A stretch of DNA of 64,000 nt from JAWXBT01 sp964523015. Its GTDB lineage: Bacteria; Bdellovibrionota_C; UBA2361; J135. A program made the position numbers and the translations under genes. The stretch is taken from assembly GCA_964523015.1 (NCBI GenBank), contig CAZFXN010000005.1, forward strand, positions 19,779 through 83,778. The letters are read 5' to 3'. The notes beneath the pieces were generated by a model. The model saw only the letters and a list, made by a program, of their open reading frames with translations, was not told the DNA's origin and ran no database searches. This document shows, piece by piece, positions 44,179-54,676 of this stretch (position 1 is its first letter; every line of letters starts with the position of its first letter).

Positions 44179-45492
44179 TTAAAGCGAATCAAGAAAGGCT
44201 AGTAGAGCTTGACGATCATCTAAGCTTAAATTTGCAAAATTACTTTTAGAGGCTTCGCCTTCCCCACCATGCCAAAGAATCGCTTCCTCTACAGTGCGGG
44301 CCCGTCCATCATGTAAAAATCGTGCTTTTACCTTGGATAGATTTTTCGAAAAACCTAGTCCCCAAAGAGGAGTCGTTCTCCACTCTGCACCACTTGCATC
44401 AAACTCACTTCTTAAGTCAGCTAATCCAGGACCCAAGTCATGAAGCAACAGATCAGTAAAAGGATGAATAGTTTGACCATTAAGGGCCTCGTACTCATGG
44501 CCTGAGGTTTCAATATTAAACTTGTGGCAACTATCGCAGCCGATAGTGCTAAATAGATCTTTACCCCTGATAACGTTCGGATCTCCCTGATTTTGAGCTG
44601 CTGGCATTCCGCCTAATTGTTGATAGATCGAGAGTAAAAATAGATCTTGATCAGAGAGTTCAAGAGGTTTATCAGGTTTAAAAAAGATCGAATTAGTAAT
44701 TCCAATATCATTAAAAAATGCGGCAGCTGATTGTTGCTCTAAAGTTGGGTGGCTTGATTTAAAACCAAAACGACCAAGCTCTTTCGCTCCATTTTTCTTA
44801 TTCAATACATACTGAGGTTTTCCTGATATTCCATCCCCATCTAAATCATCAGGATCACTAAATCCTAAAATAGTTGCCTCAGGTATTGCCTCTAGTAATC
44901 CGGGGCCAATAACTGGTGGTGTCATCCTAAGTGAATGAGCAAACTTTTTATGTTTCTTACCCTTGATTGTAAATCGTAATCGCGGCTTTCTAAGTTTATA
45001 TTTAGTGCCATCTGAATAAAAACCAGAGACTGTTTTCCAGATAAGACTTATATCAAAGAAATTTTTCCCTTTGAGATTATGGTCTAAAAGCTGCTCTCCT
45101 ACCTTTGGCACATCTATCGGGGATCCATCGGGGTTTAATCCGCCCTTTTTACTAACCTTTACAACCATAGTACTAGCGTGACTATTATTCTTTAATCGTA
45201 CTTTTCCTCGGCCATTATTAACATGACATGAGCTACATGACGCGTGATTAAAACGTGGGCCTAGTCCATCAGGTTTATTTACTACTTTATGGAAAACGCC
45301 AAACCCAGTCAGTTGATTAATGCTGAGCTCTTCAGTAGCTACATTTGGGGCGGTTAATTGAATTGCATTGCGATCGGTAAAGCTAGAAGTTAGCTCACCA
45401 CCAAGTTGAGTAATGTCTATAGCCCTAGCCTTGGTAGTTGAACCAAAGATTAAGACTAGGACAATAATTATAGGACAAAGCCTCGCTGCCAA
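44179..45492 (-). CDS. Di-haem oxidoreductase (DHOR, thiol-oxidoreductase-like cytochrome c)
   Basis: 437 residues. A signal peptide (about 1-24, ending near TKARA) is followed by two haem c sites, CSSCHVNNGRGK (about 81-92) and CDSCHKF (about 308). KKGGLNPDGSPI and WRTTPLWGLG, plus FLHDGRARTVEEAILWHGGE near the end, are typical of the DHOR/DUF1111 group related to MauG and cytochrome c peroxidases. It is periplasmic. The substrate is unknown. The gene is convergent with the biotinyl protein gene. Confidence 0.9.
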   Translation of the reverse strand: MAARLCPIIIVLVLIFGSTTKARAIDITQLGGELTSSFTDRNAIQLTAPNVATEELSINQLTGFGVFHKVVNKPDGLGPRFNHASCSSCHVNNGRGKVRLKNNSHASTMVVKVSKKGGLNPDGSPIDVPKVGEQLLDHNLKGKNFFDISLIWKTVSGFYSDGTKYKLRKPRLRFTIKGKKHKKFAHSLRMTPPVIGPGLLEAIPEATILGFSDPDDLDGDGISGKPQYVLNKKNGAKELGRFGFKSSHPTLEQQSAAAFFNDIGITNSIFFKPDKPLELSDQDLFLLSIYQQLGGMPAAQNQGDPNVIRGKDLFSTIGCDSCHKFNIETSGHEYEALNGQTIHPFTDLLLHDLGPGLADLRSEFDASGAEWRTTPLWGLGFSKNLSKVKARFLHDGRARTVEEAILWHGGEGEASKSNFANLSLDDRQALLAFLDSL

Positions 45493-45808
45493 TTTCTTAC
45501 TCGCTTCTTAAACTCACTTCTTAAACTCGCTATTCAGGACTACGGATATTCAGCCCACAAATTGGGGGAATTCTAGGTCTATTTTAGCTACTATTGAGTC
45601 AAGAATGTTGCCATTAACTCCGAACCATCTTCCCTCGCAAGGAGTATAGTTCATATAGATATTATTGACCAATTAGGATGTTATGTAACATGAGCAACTT
45701 TCTTTAAGTTACTGAGATTTTTGGGGATAAAAATGTTTAATTTTGGAAAAGAATGACTTTAGACTGGATCAAAAAAATCTATCAAAAAACAAGGAAGAAA
45801 CAAAAAAA
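45493..45808. other. Intergenic region, no gene seen
   Basis: 316 bp between the DHOR start and tRNA-Val. It contains a 14-bp palindrome ATGTTA-TG-TAACAT (45678-45691) preceded by TTGACC, which could be an operator or part of a promoter. Nothing else is recognisable. Confidence 0.4.
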
Positions 45809-45884
45809 TGGTGGGCGGTACAAGGCTCGAACTTGTGACATCCAGCTTGTAAGGCTGGCGCTCTACCAACTGAGCTAACCGCCC
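45809..45884 (-). tRNA. tRNA-Val (anticodon TAC)
   Basis: Reading the minus strand: acceptor GGGCGGT, D-arm with AGCTCAGTTGGTAGAGC, anticodon stem CCAGC/GCTGG enclosing CTTACAA (anticodon TAC), T-arm GTTCGAG, and an encoded 3' CCA. It is 76 nt including CCA. Confidence 0.95.
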
Positions 45885-45930
45885 ACACCAATAATTTCAT
45901 TCGGACAACTTTCCGTGCGGCAAAATACCT

Positions 45931-46012
45931 GTTGGTAGAGTGCCCGAAAAACTGCCTCGCTCTACCAACTGAGCTAACCGCCCACACCAATAATTTCATT
46001 CGGACAACTTTC
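45931..46012. repeat. Truncated tRNA copy and inverted/direct repeats beside the assembly gap
   Basis: The 5' half of the tRNA-Val gene and its upstream flank (45860-45912) recur almost exactly at 45959-46012, then the sequence stops in Ns. The second copy reaches only through the D-arm before changing to unrelated sequence. A copy of the D-arm in inverse orientation (GTTGGTAGAGTG near 45931) faces it. This looks like a collapsed tandem tRNA array or misjoin rather than a real pseudogene. Confidence 0.6.
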
Positions 46013-46112
46013 NNNNNNNNNNNNNNNNNNNNNNNNNNNNNNNNNNNNNNNNNNNNNNNNNNNNNNNNNNNNNNNNNNNNNNNNNNNNNNNNNNNNNNNN
46101 NNNNNNNNNNNN
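46013..46112. other. Assembly gap (100 N)
   Basis: Exactly 100 N, the conventional scaffold gap of unknown length. It follows a duplicated tRNA fragment, so further tRNA genes are probably missing here. Confidence 0.99.
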
Positions 46113-46242
46113 CGTGTGATTAACCCACACCGTAGGGACACAGCAGTCTATAGTTAGGTCGGCCTACCTGTCAATAAATAGGGAGGAACTAGGGCCAATA
46201 AAGGCCCATTTCAGTAAAATAAATTAAGAGAAATTTTTAAAA

Positions 46243-48714
46243 CTAATGGGTCACAATGCTTGATGGATCGGTTTTTCTCTTCTCTCCATCAAGGGAATCA
46301 TCTCTTTTGCCATTGTCCTTTGAGTCTGAATAAAGCCTTTCATCTCTGACAACCTTTTTATCTAATAATCTTTCAAAATCCTTAACTCCAGTAACAAGTA
46401 GAGCCTCAGCCAAAACAATATCAACATGGGCAACTGGGATAAGTTCTAATCCCTTACGCACACTTAGTGGAATATCCTCAAGATCCTTTTCATTCTCTTT
46501 TGGAAAAAAGATCTTTTTAATACCACCACGATGGGCAGCAAGGGCTTTCTCTTTTAGTCCACCAATTGGCAACACATTACCACGTAGAGTTATCTCGCCA
46601 GTCATGGCAACGAATTTATCAACTGGAATTCCGGTAAGAGCTGACACCATAGAAGTTGCCATTGTAATACCAGCAGATGGTCCATCTTTAGGTATTGCTC
46701 CCTCTGGAACGTGAACGTGAATATCTATCTTGCCGTAAAAGTCTCTTGGCAATCCGATCATATCAGATCTAGATCGAACGTAGCTCAATGCAGCCTGTGC
46801 AGATTCCTGCATCACATCACCTAATTTACCGGTAATGATTAGTCGACCTCGACCAGGCAGAATTGTAGTTTCAATAACTAGGAGATCCCCTCCCATCTCA
46901 GTCCAAGCCAATCCTGTTGTTGTACCAACCTGATTTTCTTCCTCTGATTTACCGAATCTGTAACGGGGCTGTCCAAGAAAGTTAATAACTTTATCTGCTG
47001 ATATCTTAACCAGGTGGTTCTCTCCCTTTTCAAGAATTTCAACAGCAGCCTTACGGCAGAGAGTGGCTATTGCTCTCTCTAAATTACGAACACCTGACTC
47101 ACGAGTATAATGTCGAACAAGCTCAACATATGTGTCCTCTGCGATCTCTAGCTGAGTAGGCTTAAGTCCGTTAGCTTCAAGCTGCTTTTCAAGGAGATAT
47201 TTTTTACAAATTGCTACTTTCTCAAGCTCTGTATAACCACTTAACTGAATCACCTCCATACGATCTAGTAATGGCGCTGGAATCCCATGTAGCGAGTTCG
47301 CAGTAGTTACAAACATAACCTTAGAAAGATCGTAGTCTGCATCTAAATAGTGATCATTAAAGGTATCATTCTGCTCAGGATCTAATACCTCAAGCAATGC
47401 CGATGATGGATCTCCCCTAAAGTCAGCGGACATTTTATCAATTTCATCAAGTAGAAATACTGGATTACTTGAACCAGCTTTCTTTAAAGATTGAATGATA
47501 CGTCCAGGTAGTGCTCCAATGTATGTACGGCGATGACCTCGTATTTCAGCTTCATCACGAATACCACCAACAGCTACACGAACAAACTTACGTCCAGTAG
47601 ACCTAGCAATCGACTTGCCAAGAGATGTTTTACCAACACCTGGAGGTCCAACTAGACAAAGAATTGGGCCCTTTAATTTTCCAACTAATTTATGAACTGC
47701 CAAGAACTCAAGAATTCTCTCTTTGACCTTGTTGAGACCATAATGATCCTCATCAAGTGTCTCCCTAGCACGATCGATCTCAATATCCTCTTCAGAAACT
47801 TCATTCCATGGAAGAGCCAACATCCAATCAACGTAATTTCTAACAACTGTTGCTTCAGCTGAAAGTGGTGACATCATTTTGAGTTTACGGATCTCTTTCT
47901 CAGTCTTTTCACGAGCCTCATCTGGCATGTTTTTTAGCCTGAGTTTCTCATCTAGCTCTTGTATCTCATTTCTAAAATCATCTTTTTCACCGAGCTCTTT
48001 CTGGATCGCCCGCATCTGCTCATTTAGATAGTACTCCTTCTGAGTCTTCTCCATCTGCTTTTTAACTCTGGTGCGAATTCGTTTCTCAACTTGTAATATC
48101 TCAATCTCTGACTTCATCTGAGCCAAGATCTTTTCAAGTCGCTCAGCTGGATTAACTGTTTCTAAGATATCTTGCTTATCTTCAAGCTTTAAATTTAACT
48201 GAACAACGATAGCATCAGCTAACCGAGAGGCATCCTCAATCGCATTAACCTGCATAATCATCTCTGGATTTACTTTATTTCCAAGCTTTACATAGCTTTC
48301 AAAAGTTGAGTTTACTGAACGCATCAGTGCCTTGATCTCTGAGCCAAGGTCAGTTGGTACAGTTAACTCCTCAACCTCAACAAGAATGTAGCTCTCTTCA
48401 TTTAGGAATTTTTTGATCTTAGCGCGACTCTTTCCCTCAACTAACACCTTGACGGTGCCATCAGCGAGACGAATCAGCTGAACTACCTCTCCGAGTGTTC
48501 CAATGTGGTAGATATCATTTTCTGATGGGTTATTTGTTTTGGCATCTTTCTGAGCAGAAAGCATAATGAGCTTGTTCTCTTTCTGTGATTCCTCAAGTGC
48601 CTTAACACTCTTCTCTCTCCCAACAAATAATGGGACTACCTGCTGAGGAAATACTACCAACTCCCTTAGCGCCAACAACGGAACCTTGTTATCACCTGAT
48701 TTCATAATTTCCAC
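46243..48714 (-). CDS. lon: ATP-dependent protease La (Lon)
   Basis: 823 residues. The N-terminal substrate domain ([19 protein letters not shown]) is followed by a coiled coil (about 190-290), AAA+ Walker [16 protein letters not shown], Walker [14 protein letters not shown] and the C-terminal protease with Ser in [14 protein letters not shown] and Lys in the [15 protein letters not shown] segment. The length is normal plus a short charged tail of about 30 residues. Lon degrades misfolded and regulatory proteins. It follows clpX in the same direction, separated by 264 bp, matching the conserved tig-clpP-clpX-lon order. Confidence 0.98.
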   Translation of the reverse strand: MEIMKSGDNKVPLLALRELVVFPQQVVPLFVGREKSVKALEESQKENKLIMLSAQKDAKTNNPSENDIYHIGTLGEVVQLIRLADGTVKVLVEGKSRAKIKKFLNEESYILVEVEELTVPTDLGSEIKALMRSVNSTFESYVKLGNKVNPEMIMQVNAIEDASRLADAIVVQLNLKLEDKQDILETVNPAERLEKILAQMKSEIEILQVEKRIRTRVKKQMEKTQKEYYLNEQMRAIQKELGEKDDFRNEIQELDEKLRLKNMPDEAREKTEKEIRKLKMMSPLSAEATVVRNYVDWMLALPWNEVSEEDIEIDRARETLDEDHYGLNKVKERILEFLAVHKLVGKLKGPILCLVGPPGVGKTSLGKSIARSTGRKFVRVAVGGIRDEAEIRGHRRTYIGALPGRIIQSLKKAGSSNPVFLLDEIDKMSADFRGDPSSALLEVLDPEQNDTFNDHYLDADYDLSKVMFVTTANSLHGIPAPLLDRMEVIQLSGYTELEKVAICKKYLLEKQLEANGLKPTQLEIAEDTYVELVRHYTRESGVRNLERAIATLCRKAAVEILEKGENHLVKISADKVINFLGQPRYRFGKSEEENQVGTTTGLAWTEMGGDLLVIETTILPGRGRLIITGKLGDVMQESAQAALSYVRSRSDMIGLPRDFYGKIDIHVHVPEGAIPKDGPSAGITMATSMVSALTGIPVDKFVAMTGEITLRGNVLPIGGLKEKALAAHRGGIKKIFFPKENEKDLEDIPLSVRKGLELIPVAHVDIVLAEALLVTGVKDFERLLDKKVVRDERLYSDSKDNGKRDDSLDGEKRKTDPSSIVTH

Positions 48715-48978
48715 TTATAATCTAAAGCCTTAGTTATTCGATGCTATTTTATGGACGATCAGAGCACAATAATAAAAAAGATTTAACATCACTCCTATAA
48801 GTATCCGTCGGTAATTTTTATAGGCAATCGGATGAAAAATATTTGACACTCTATCGCCTGTGGATAACTACCGTATACATTCGTATCTACAGACTTTTAT
48901 ATAACAGTATTATACGGGTATGCCCATATACTCTTCATCTCATTTATAATTGGCCTGCCAATAGAAACTGCTCAAACT

Positions 48979-50241
48979 CTACGCTCTCTCTTGATGCTGA
49001 TACACGATTAGAGGTCGTTCATTTTTTATTACGGTATCTTCAGAGATCACAACTTCTTTGATATCAACCTCAGATGGGACGTCAAACATGACATCGAGCA
49101 TAATACTCTCTAGTATTGCTCTTAGACCGCGTGCTCCTGATTTTCTCTTAATGGCCTCTTTGGCAATTGCTCTTAAGGAACCTTCAGTAAATCTTAACTG
49201 AACACTCTCAAACTCAAATAATTTTTTATACTGTTTAGTAATCGCATTTTTAGGCTCATGAAGAATCTGGATCAATGCGTCCTCATCCAGCTCATCAAGA
49301 GTTGCAATCAACGGTAAGCGACCGATGAATTCAGGTATTAGACCATAGTGCAATAGATCTTGAGGTTGCACCTGAGAGCGAATTTCATCCTTTTCTTTAT
49401 TCTGTGCAATTTTATCTACCTTGCTCTTATCGATACCAAAACCAAGTTTACGAGATCCGAGCCGTCTTCTAATTACATCATCTAGACCAACGAATGCTCC
49501 GCCAACAATAAAGAGAATGTTTGTTGTATCGACCTGAACATACTCCTGTTGAGGATGCTTTCTGCCACCTTTCGGAGGAATACTGGCCATTGTGCCCTCT
49601 AAGATCTTTAGAAGCGCTTGCTGAACACCTTCGCCTGAAACATCCCGTGTAATTGACGGATTCTCAGATTTACGGGAAATTTTATCTATCTCATCGATAT
49701 AAACTATACCGCGCTGACATTTCTCGACATCGTAATCAGCGGCTTGAAGTAAACTTAGAACTATATTCTCAACGTCCTCACCAACATACCCGGCTTCAGT
49801 TAATGTAGTTGCATCAGCGATAGTAAATGGAACTTGCAGAACTCTAGCTAAAGTTTGAGCCAACAGAGTTTTCCCAGATCCAGTTGGGCCAATAAGAAGT
49901 ATGTTAGATTTTTGAATTTCCACATCACCAGACTGAGCAGCATACTCGATACGCTTATAGTGATTGTGCACGGCAACAGAGAGAACTTTTTTAGCGGTAT
50001 CTTGACCAATTACATACTGATCTAAATAACTTTTAATCTCTTTCGGTTTTGGAATACCAACAGTTGAACTAAGTTGCTCATCCTGATCAACCTCTTCAAC
50101 GATAATATCGTTACAGAGATCTATGCACTCATCACATATATACACAGAAGGACCTGCGATCAATTTACGCACCTCTTCCTGCGATTTTTTGCAGAACGAG
50201 CAGACTAACTTCGGCTGATTTCTCTCTCCGCTTTTACTCAA
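48979..50241 (-). CDS. clpX: ATP-dependent Clp protease ATP-binding subunit ClpX
   Basis: 420 residues. The N-terminal zinc-binding domain has [11 protein letters not shown] and CDECIDLC. The AAA+ module has [26 protein letters not shown] (pore loop), [12 protein letters not shown] and [12 protein letters not shown] (sensor 2). The ClpP-binding IGF-type loop region follows the Walker B motif (residue identity not checked). It unfolds tagged proteins and feeds them to ClpP, whose gene is 125 bp upstream. Confidence 0.98.
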   Translation of the reverse strand: MSKSGERNQPKLVCSFCKKSQEEVRKLIAGPSVYICDECIDLCNDIIVEEVDQDEQLSSTVGIPKPKEIKSYLDQYVIGQDTAKKVLSVAVHNHYKRIEYAAQSGDVEIQKSNILLIGPTGSGKTLLAQTLARVLQVPFTIADATTLTEAGYVGEDVENIVLSLLQAADYDVEKCQRGIVYIDEIDKISRKSENPSITRDVSGEGVQQALLKILEGTMASIPPKGGRKHPQQEYVQVDTTNILFIVGGAFVGLDDVIRRRLGSRKLGFGIDKSKVDKIAQNKEKDEIRSQVQPQDLLHYGLIPEFIGRLPLIATLDELDEDALIQILHEPKNAITKQYKKLFEFESVQLRFTEGSLRAIAKEAIKRKSGARGLRAILESIMLDVMFDVPSEVDIKEVVISEDTVIKNERPLIVYQHQERA

Positions 50242-50366
50242 GGGACACTCCGAAAATCCTGTCTTAAATTAACTATTTTACTTTCCTGCCAGCTAGTATA
50301 CCAAACAGTCTGAATTGAACCAACTGGTGAACTTATTGGTCAGCTTAAAACCGTTATGGCATTCCA

Positions 50367-50984
50367 TTACTTACTTGAATCCTTATCTTTTCTAACAAGC
50401 TCACGTCGCTCTACAACTCTGTCAATAAGTCCGTATTCTTGGGCCTGTATTGAGGTCATAAAAAAATCACGATCCGTATCCTGGGCTACTCTTTTGAGAG
50501 GTTGACCGGTGTGTTTGCTAAGGATTTCGTTCATCTCCTGCTTAACCCTCAACATCTCTTTAGCCTGAATTTCAACATCGGAAGCCTGACCTTTGTAACC
50601 CCCTAGCGGTTGGTGAATCATGATCCGTGAATGCGGCAATGAGTACCGTTTATCCTTAGCACCTGCCGCCAACAGCACAGCTCCCATACTAGCAGCCTGT
50701 CCAACGCAAACTGTAACCACATCAGGAGCCACATATTGAATCGTATCGTAGATCGCCATACCAGAGGTAATCTGCCCACCAGGACTATTAATATAGAGGT
50801 AAATATCTTTTTCAGGATCATCGCTCTCAAGAAATAAAAGCTGTGCAGTAATAAGATTGGCTACATGATCATCAACTTCAGTACCTAAAAAGATAATTCG
50901 GTCCTTTAACAATCGCGAATAAATATCATAAGAACGCTCGCCGCGTCCTGTTTGCTCAATAACATAAGGTACATAGTTGGTCAT
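50367..50984 (-). CDS. clpP: ATP-dependent Clp protease proteolytic subunit ClpP
   Basis: 205 residues. The catalytic Ser is in [12 protein letters not shown], His in [16 protein letters not shown] and the Asp is in the [10 protein letters not shown] segment. [20 protein letters not shown] is the usual start of the processed form. The length is normal. It lies 21 bp after the trigger factor stop and assembles into tetradecamers with ClpX. Confidence 0.98.
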   Translation of the reverse strand: MTNYVPYVIEQTGRGERSYDIYSRLLKDRIIFLGTEVDDHVANLITAQLLFLESDDPEKDIYLYINSPGGQITSGMAIYDTIQYVAPDVVTVCVGQAASMGAVLLAAGAKDKRYSLPHSRIMIHQPLGGYKGQASDVEIQAKEMLRVKQEMNEILSKHTGQPLKRVAQDTDRDFFMTSIQAQEYGLIDRVVERRELVRKDKDSSK

Positions 50985-51005
50985 AATATATTGTCTCCCT
51001 TCTAA

Positions 51006-52427
51006 CTATTTATTCGCGGTCTTTAATTGTTTTGTTTCCTGTTTTTCTGCTTTTGCTGTTTTTTCCGCCTTTTCTGCCTTTTCTGCCTTTTCTGCCTTGT
51101 TTGCTTTTTTCTCTATTTTTTCAAACTCTTCAGCAGTAACGTACTCTATCTTGGTTTTTCCAATCAGAAAATCCAGGACCTTTCGCCTAGTATAATCTAC
51201 CCAAGCGGATTGGACATACCCTTGATCTGCTAGGAATTTCTTAAAAACCTCTTCGCCTAATCTCTCTTTTTGCTCTTCAAACCACTGCTTAGTCTCATCC
51301 TCACTTGGTAAAAGCTTATCTACTTGTGCGATTTTATCAACTAAGACAGAGGCCTTTACACGTTCCTCTGCAGCATTCCCCATCCTCTCTCTAAATGGTT
51401 GCGCATTAAATTGCTCAAATGGTGTCTTTGAAGGATCGAACATATTTGCTCGGGACAACATGTTATAGATCTCCATATCAACCATGACTTGAGGAACTTT
51501 GAAATCATGATTTCCAGCAAGCTCTTTTAAAATTAACCCCTCAGCCTGAGTTCTTGATTGCTGCTCTCGCTCTTTTTTAAGCAGATCATTTATCTTTAAT
51601 CGAAGCTCTAAAACTGTTCCGATCTCCTTATCAACAGATTTTGCATAATCGTCTGTCATTTCAGGGAGAACTTTTTCAAAGATTTCAACAGCAGTAACCT
51701 GGTACTGAATATCTTTTCCTTGATTTTTCTCATCTTCAGAGATGCTTTTTACAGTAACTGATTTAGTTTCCCCTACAGTCGTCCCCAAAAGAGCCTCTTT
51801 AATCTCTTCCGGGGTATCTACTCCATTGACTTCAATCTTCATCGGAGATGGGTCTTTGTTGGGCTCCCCATCAATAATAGCAGCGATATTACACTGTACT
51901 GTATCATTGCTTTCTACTTTAGTCCGATCAGTAATCTTTTTGTAATCAGCACTTGAACTACGGATTCTATCGATAACCTGATCGACATCCTTATCTGCTA
52001 CATCTACTTTTGGTAGAGTGATCTCAAAAGAATCATATTTCTTTAGTTCAGGCACAGGATATAGAGAGAAATTAGCTTTGAACTTTAAAGCCTGCCCCTG
52101 CTCCTCACCAGTTGTTTCAATATCTAAAGTTGGCTGTCCAACATAATTAAGATTTTTTTCTTTAATGATCTCACCTAAACTTGATGAGATGAGTTTATTC
52201 ATCACCTCCACTCGGACCTCTTTTCCGTGCAACTTTTCGACCATATCCTTTGGTGCTTTGCCTGGACGAAACCCTTTGATGCTCACTTTTTGAGCAAGAG
52301 CATTAAGTTCAGATTTCAACTTTTCCTCAATCTCAATACTTGGAATTGAGACTGTAAAAACAGTTGTTACGCTATCTATGTTTTCTGATGATGATTCGTA
52401 GTTCATGCCGGACCGATTCAATGACAT
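51006..52427 (-). CDS. tig: Trigger factor (ribosome-associated peptidyl-prolyl isomerase)
   Basis: 473 residues. The N-terminal ribosome-binding loop has KGFRPGKAPKDMVEKLHG. The FKBP-type PPIase domain (about 165-255) is followed by the long helical C-terminal domain. The final ~35 residues are a Lys/Ala/Glu tail made by a 9-bp tandem repeat (about 51061-51100, AEK units), not found in standard trigger factors. ATG at 52427 or a later ATG at 52406 could be the start; neither has a good Shine-Dalgarno. The tRNA-Leu gene ends 18 bp upstream. Confidence 0.94.
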   Translation of the reverse strand: MSLNRSGMNYESSSENIDSVTTVFTVSIPSIEIEEKLKSELNALAQKVSIKGFRPGKAPKDMVEKLHGKEVRVEVMNKLISSSLGEIIKEKNLNYVGQPTLDIETTGEEQGQALKFKANFSLYPVPELKKYDSFEITLPKVDVADKDVDQVIDRIRSSSADYKKITDRTKVESNDTVQCNIAAIIDGEPNKDPSPMKIEVNGVDTPEEIKEALLGTTVGETKSVTVKSISEDEKNQGKDIQYQVTAVEIFEKVLPEMTDDYAKSVDKEIGTVLELRLKINDLLKKEREQQSRTQAEGLILKELAGNHDFKVPQVMVDMEIYNMLSRANMFDPSKTPFEQFNAQPFRERMGNAAEERVKASVLVDKIAQVDKLLPSEDETKQWFEEQKERLGEEVFKKFLADQGYVQSAWVDYTRRKVLDFLIGKTKIEYVTAEEFEKIEKKANKAEKAEKAEKAEKTAKAEKQETKQLKTANK

Positions 52428-52445
52428 TTAAATAAAAGAAATGAG

Positions 52446-52527
52446 TGCGGGAGAAGGGACTTGAACCCCCAAGCCTTACGGCGCCAGATCCTAAGTCTGG
52501 TGTGTCTGCCAATTCCACCACTCCCGC
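52446..52527 (-). tRNA. tRNA-Leu (anticodon TAG)
   Basis: Minus strand: acceptor GCGGGAG pairs with CTCCCGC. The D-arm has the TGGTGGAATTGGCAGACAC form of class II leucine tRNAs. Anticodon stem CCAGA/TCTGG encloses CTTAGGA (anticodon TAG). A variable arm is present and the T-arm has GTTCAAG. The 3' CCA is not encoded (CTC follows the discriminator A). Confidence 0.95.
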
Positions 52528-52663
52528 ACGAAATAATGACCTAAAAGAGTGACGTGGCACCTATTAGAGGTAAAAAGGTACTGTTTTTTTTCCGATATAT
52601 CAAGAGCTTGAGAGTAATTAAGAAAGGTTTGACGAGGAGCTTTTAGCACTCTAAAAGGGTTGG

Positions 52664-54676
52664 ATGAATCTACTATATAAGCCTTTTTTAAAAAGAACCC
52701 CCTTATTTTTACTAAAAATTTGGCTGCCTACCTTTGTATATTTCTTAATTGCCACAATTGGATGCACTACAAACTTAGCAACAGACTTAAATAAGCGCCC
52801 TCTATCAATTAAAGAGCATGAACAAAAATTGCTTAAAGAGCTATTTTTATTAAAGCCAACTACCCTACCAGATACAAAACTTACAGTTGGGGAATATAGC
52901 TACTCAGCTGAGCAGAGAATCGGGTTAAGATTGCCAATTATCGTTCGTGCAAAAACTAGTGACAGTAAAACAAGTGGTAGTGAAACTAAGGAGACCTTAC
53001 TTGATCTAAATAATATTACGATGCAATTTCCGTATTCTGAATTTGGTGGACTTCGGATACGTGATGACAATGGGGCTTTAGCATTTACACTCCGTTTCAC
53101 TCCTGCAGAAAATTTTACACTCTTTGAAAGTTCTACCGTAGATAAGAAACCGATCGTTGTGGCACAAAATGTATTCGATTTTGAATACGCGGCGAATAAA
53201 GATCTATTTTTTACTACTCTTGATTCAAATCAACGCCCCACTTCACTTTTTATCTATAGCTATAATCTTTCAACCCTTATTCACAAAGAAACCGATCAGA
53301 GGCTTTACTTAAGCCTTTCTCGCTCTAAAGATGGTAGTGGAGTTTTTCTAAATAAAGATGGATTAACTGATCGAGCAACTTGGCTCGTCGAAGGTCGCAA
53401 ATTAATTTCAATAGGCCAAAAGCTAAGTGGCCGAAGCAAAATTACCTCCTTTAATGAGAACTTATTTCTGATTCAAGAGCAGAATGGAGAGAGGAATCTC
53501 TATATTGGACAGAGGGATAGTGATCCTAAGTGGCAAAAGGTAACAGTTTCAAAAGAAAACACAGCTGCATTAAATTATGAAGCTGCGGAGGCCGTGGAAA
53601 TCGAGGAAATCGAGCCGTTTAAAGATTTTATCGTACTAACTTCAAAAGTTGGCACTAAGCCAGTATTAATATTTACTGACCATGACTTTAAAGAGATCTC
53701 AAGATTTGAGTTTGCATCTCCCTACTACTCAATTAAAAAAAGAGCTAATAGTTCTGATTTTACTAACAAGTATCTCTTTGAAGTTTCCTCGACAATAGAT
53801 CTCCCGTCACTATACCAATTTGATCTTAAAACCCGATCGATTAATAAAATCTCTGAGGTGTCACTTACACAATTTTCGCGCAGCGATTATGATTCTGGGC
53901 AATTACTAGCAAAATCTAAGGATGAAAAACCGGTCTATGTTTCATATTTTTATAGGCCAAATAGTAAAAAGCCCCAGCCTACCCTATTAACTGGGTATGG
54001 TTCTTATGGGCTCTCATCAAAAGCATCTTTTGATGAGACTTTATTACCACTTTTAAATAGAGGTTTTGTGATTGCTACCTGTCATGTTCGAGGAAGCGGA
54101 GAGCTTGGAGCAAAATGGAGAAATTTAGGTACAAATAATGGCAAGGTAAATTCTGTTCAGGATTTTATAGCCTGTAAAGATGCACTTGTGAAAAATGGGA
54201 TCTCAGATCCTAATAAAATTGCAGCCTATGGGAGAAGTGCTGGTGGTACTCTTGTAGCCTCTGCACTTAATATGGATCCAACTGCTTTTAATGCCGTAAT
54301 TTTAAAGATGCCTTTTTTAAATGTATCCGCAACTTTAAAAAATTCTGATTTACCTCTCTCAATTAGAGATCGCTCTGAATGGGGAGACCCTAGTGCTCAA
54401 ACAACAATTGAGTACCTTAAAAATTATGATCCAGTTCAAACAATTAAAACAGCAAAATACCCTCCTATTCTTATTGTGTCCGGCAGTGAAGATAAATTAA
54501 TTCCAATGGTAGATACCATGGCCTACATTAATGGATTTAAATCCCTTAATCCTGAGGCAAGCCTTACACATCATGTACTAAATGGCGTAGATCATACCGG
54601 GCCAAATGATTGGGCTGACGCAAAAAAAGAAGATGCTTTTGAATATGGGTTTTTACTAAATAGTCTTGGGAATTAA
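52664..54676 (+). CDS. Prolyl oligopeptidase-like (S9A) lipoprotein
   Basis: 670 residues. The N-terminal hydrophobic helix ends at the lipobox-like ATIGC, so it is probably a lipoprotein in the periplasm or outer membrane. The beta-propeller region (about 80-420) precedes the alpha/beta-hydrolase domain with PTLLTGYGSYGLS, the nucleophile elbow AYGRSAGGTL, catalytic Asp in SGSEDKLIPMVDT and catalytic His in NGVDHTGPND. It cleaves short proline-containing peptides in known relatives. The propeller is slightly shorter than in PREP. The stop codon overlaps the convergent gene by 4 bp. Confidence 0.88.
   Translation: MNLLYKPFLKRTPLFLLKIWLPTFVYFLIATIGCTTNLATDLNKRPLSIKEHEQKLLKELFLLKPTTLPDTKLTVGEYSYSAEQRIGLRLPIIVRAKTSDSKTSGSETKETLLDLNNITMQFPYSEFGGLRIRDDNGALAFTLRFTPAENFTLFESSTVDKKPIVVAQNVFDFEYAANKDLFFTTLDSNQRPTSLFIYSYNLSTLIHKETDQRLYLSLSRSKDGSGVFLNKDGLTDRATWLVEGRKLISIGQKLSGRSKITSFNENLFLIQEQNGERNLYIGQRDSDPKWQKVTVSKENTAALNYEAAEAVEIEEIEPFKDFIVLTSKVGTKPVLIFTDHDFKEISRFEFASPYYSIKKRANSSDFTNKYLFEVSSTIDLPSLYQFDLKTRSINKISEVSLTQFSRSDYDSGQLLAKSKDEKPVYVSYFYRPNSKKPQPTLLTGYGSYGLSSKASFDETLLPLLNRGFVIATCHVRGSGELGAKWRNLGTNNGKVNSVQDFIACKDALVKNGISDPNKIAAYGRSAGGTLVASALNMDPTAFNAVILKMPFLNVSATLKNSDLPLSIRDRSEWGDPSAQTTIEYLKNYDPVQTIKTAKYPPILIVSGSEDKLIPMVDTMAYINGFKSLNPEASLTHHVLNGVDHTGPNDWADAKKEDAFEYGFLLNSLGN

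Noticed and set aside
45932..46123. ORF running through the N gap
   Set aside because: It consists of tRNA sequence and Ns.
51692..51708. Repeat-like CAGTACCAGGTTACTG in tig
   Set aside because: Arms do not match and the residues QYQVTA fit the trigger factor sequence; likely chance.
52568..52590. Palindromic repeat copy before the oligopeptidase gene (AAAAAGGTACTGTTTTTTTT)
   Set aside because: The GGTTC half is missing; at best a decayed copy, so not counted.
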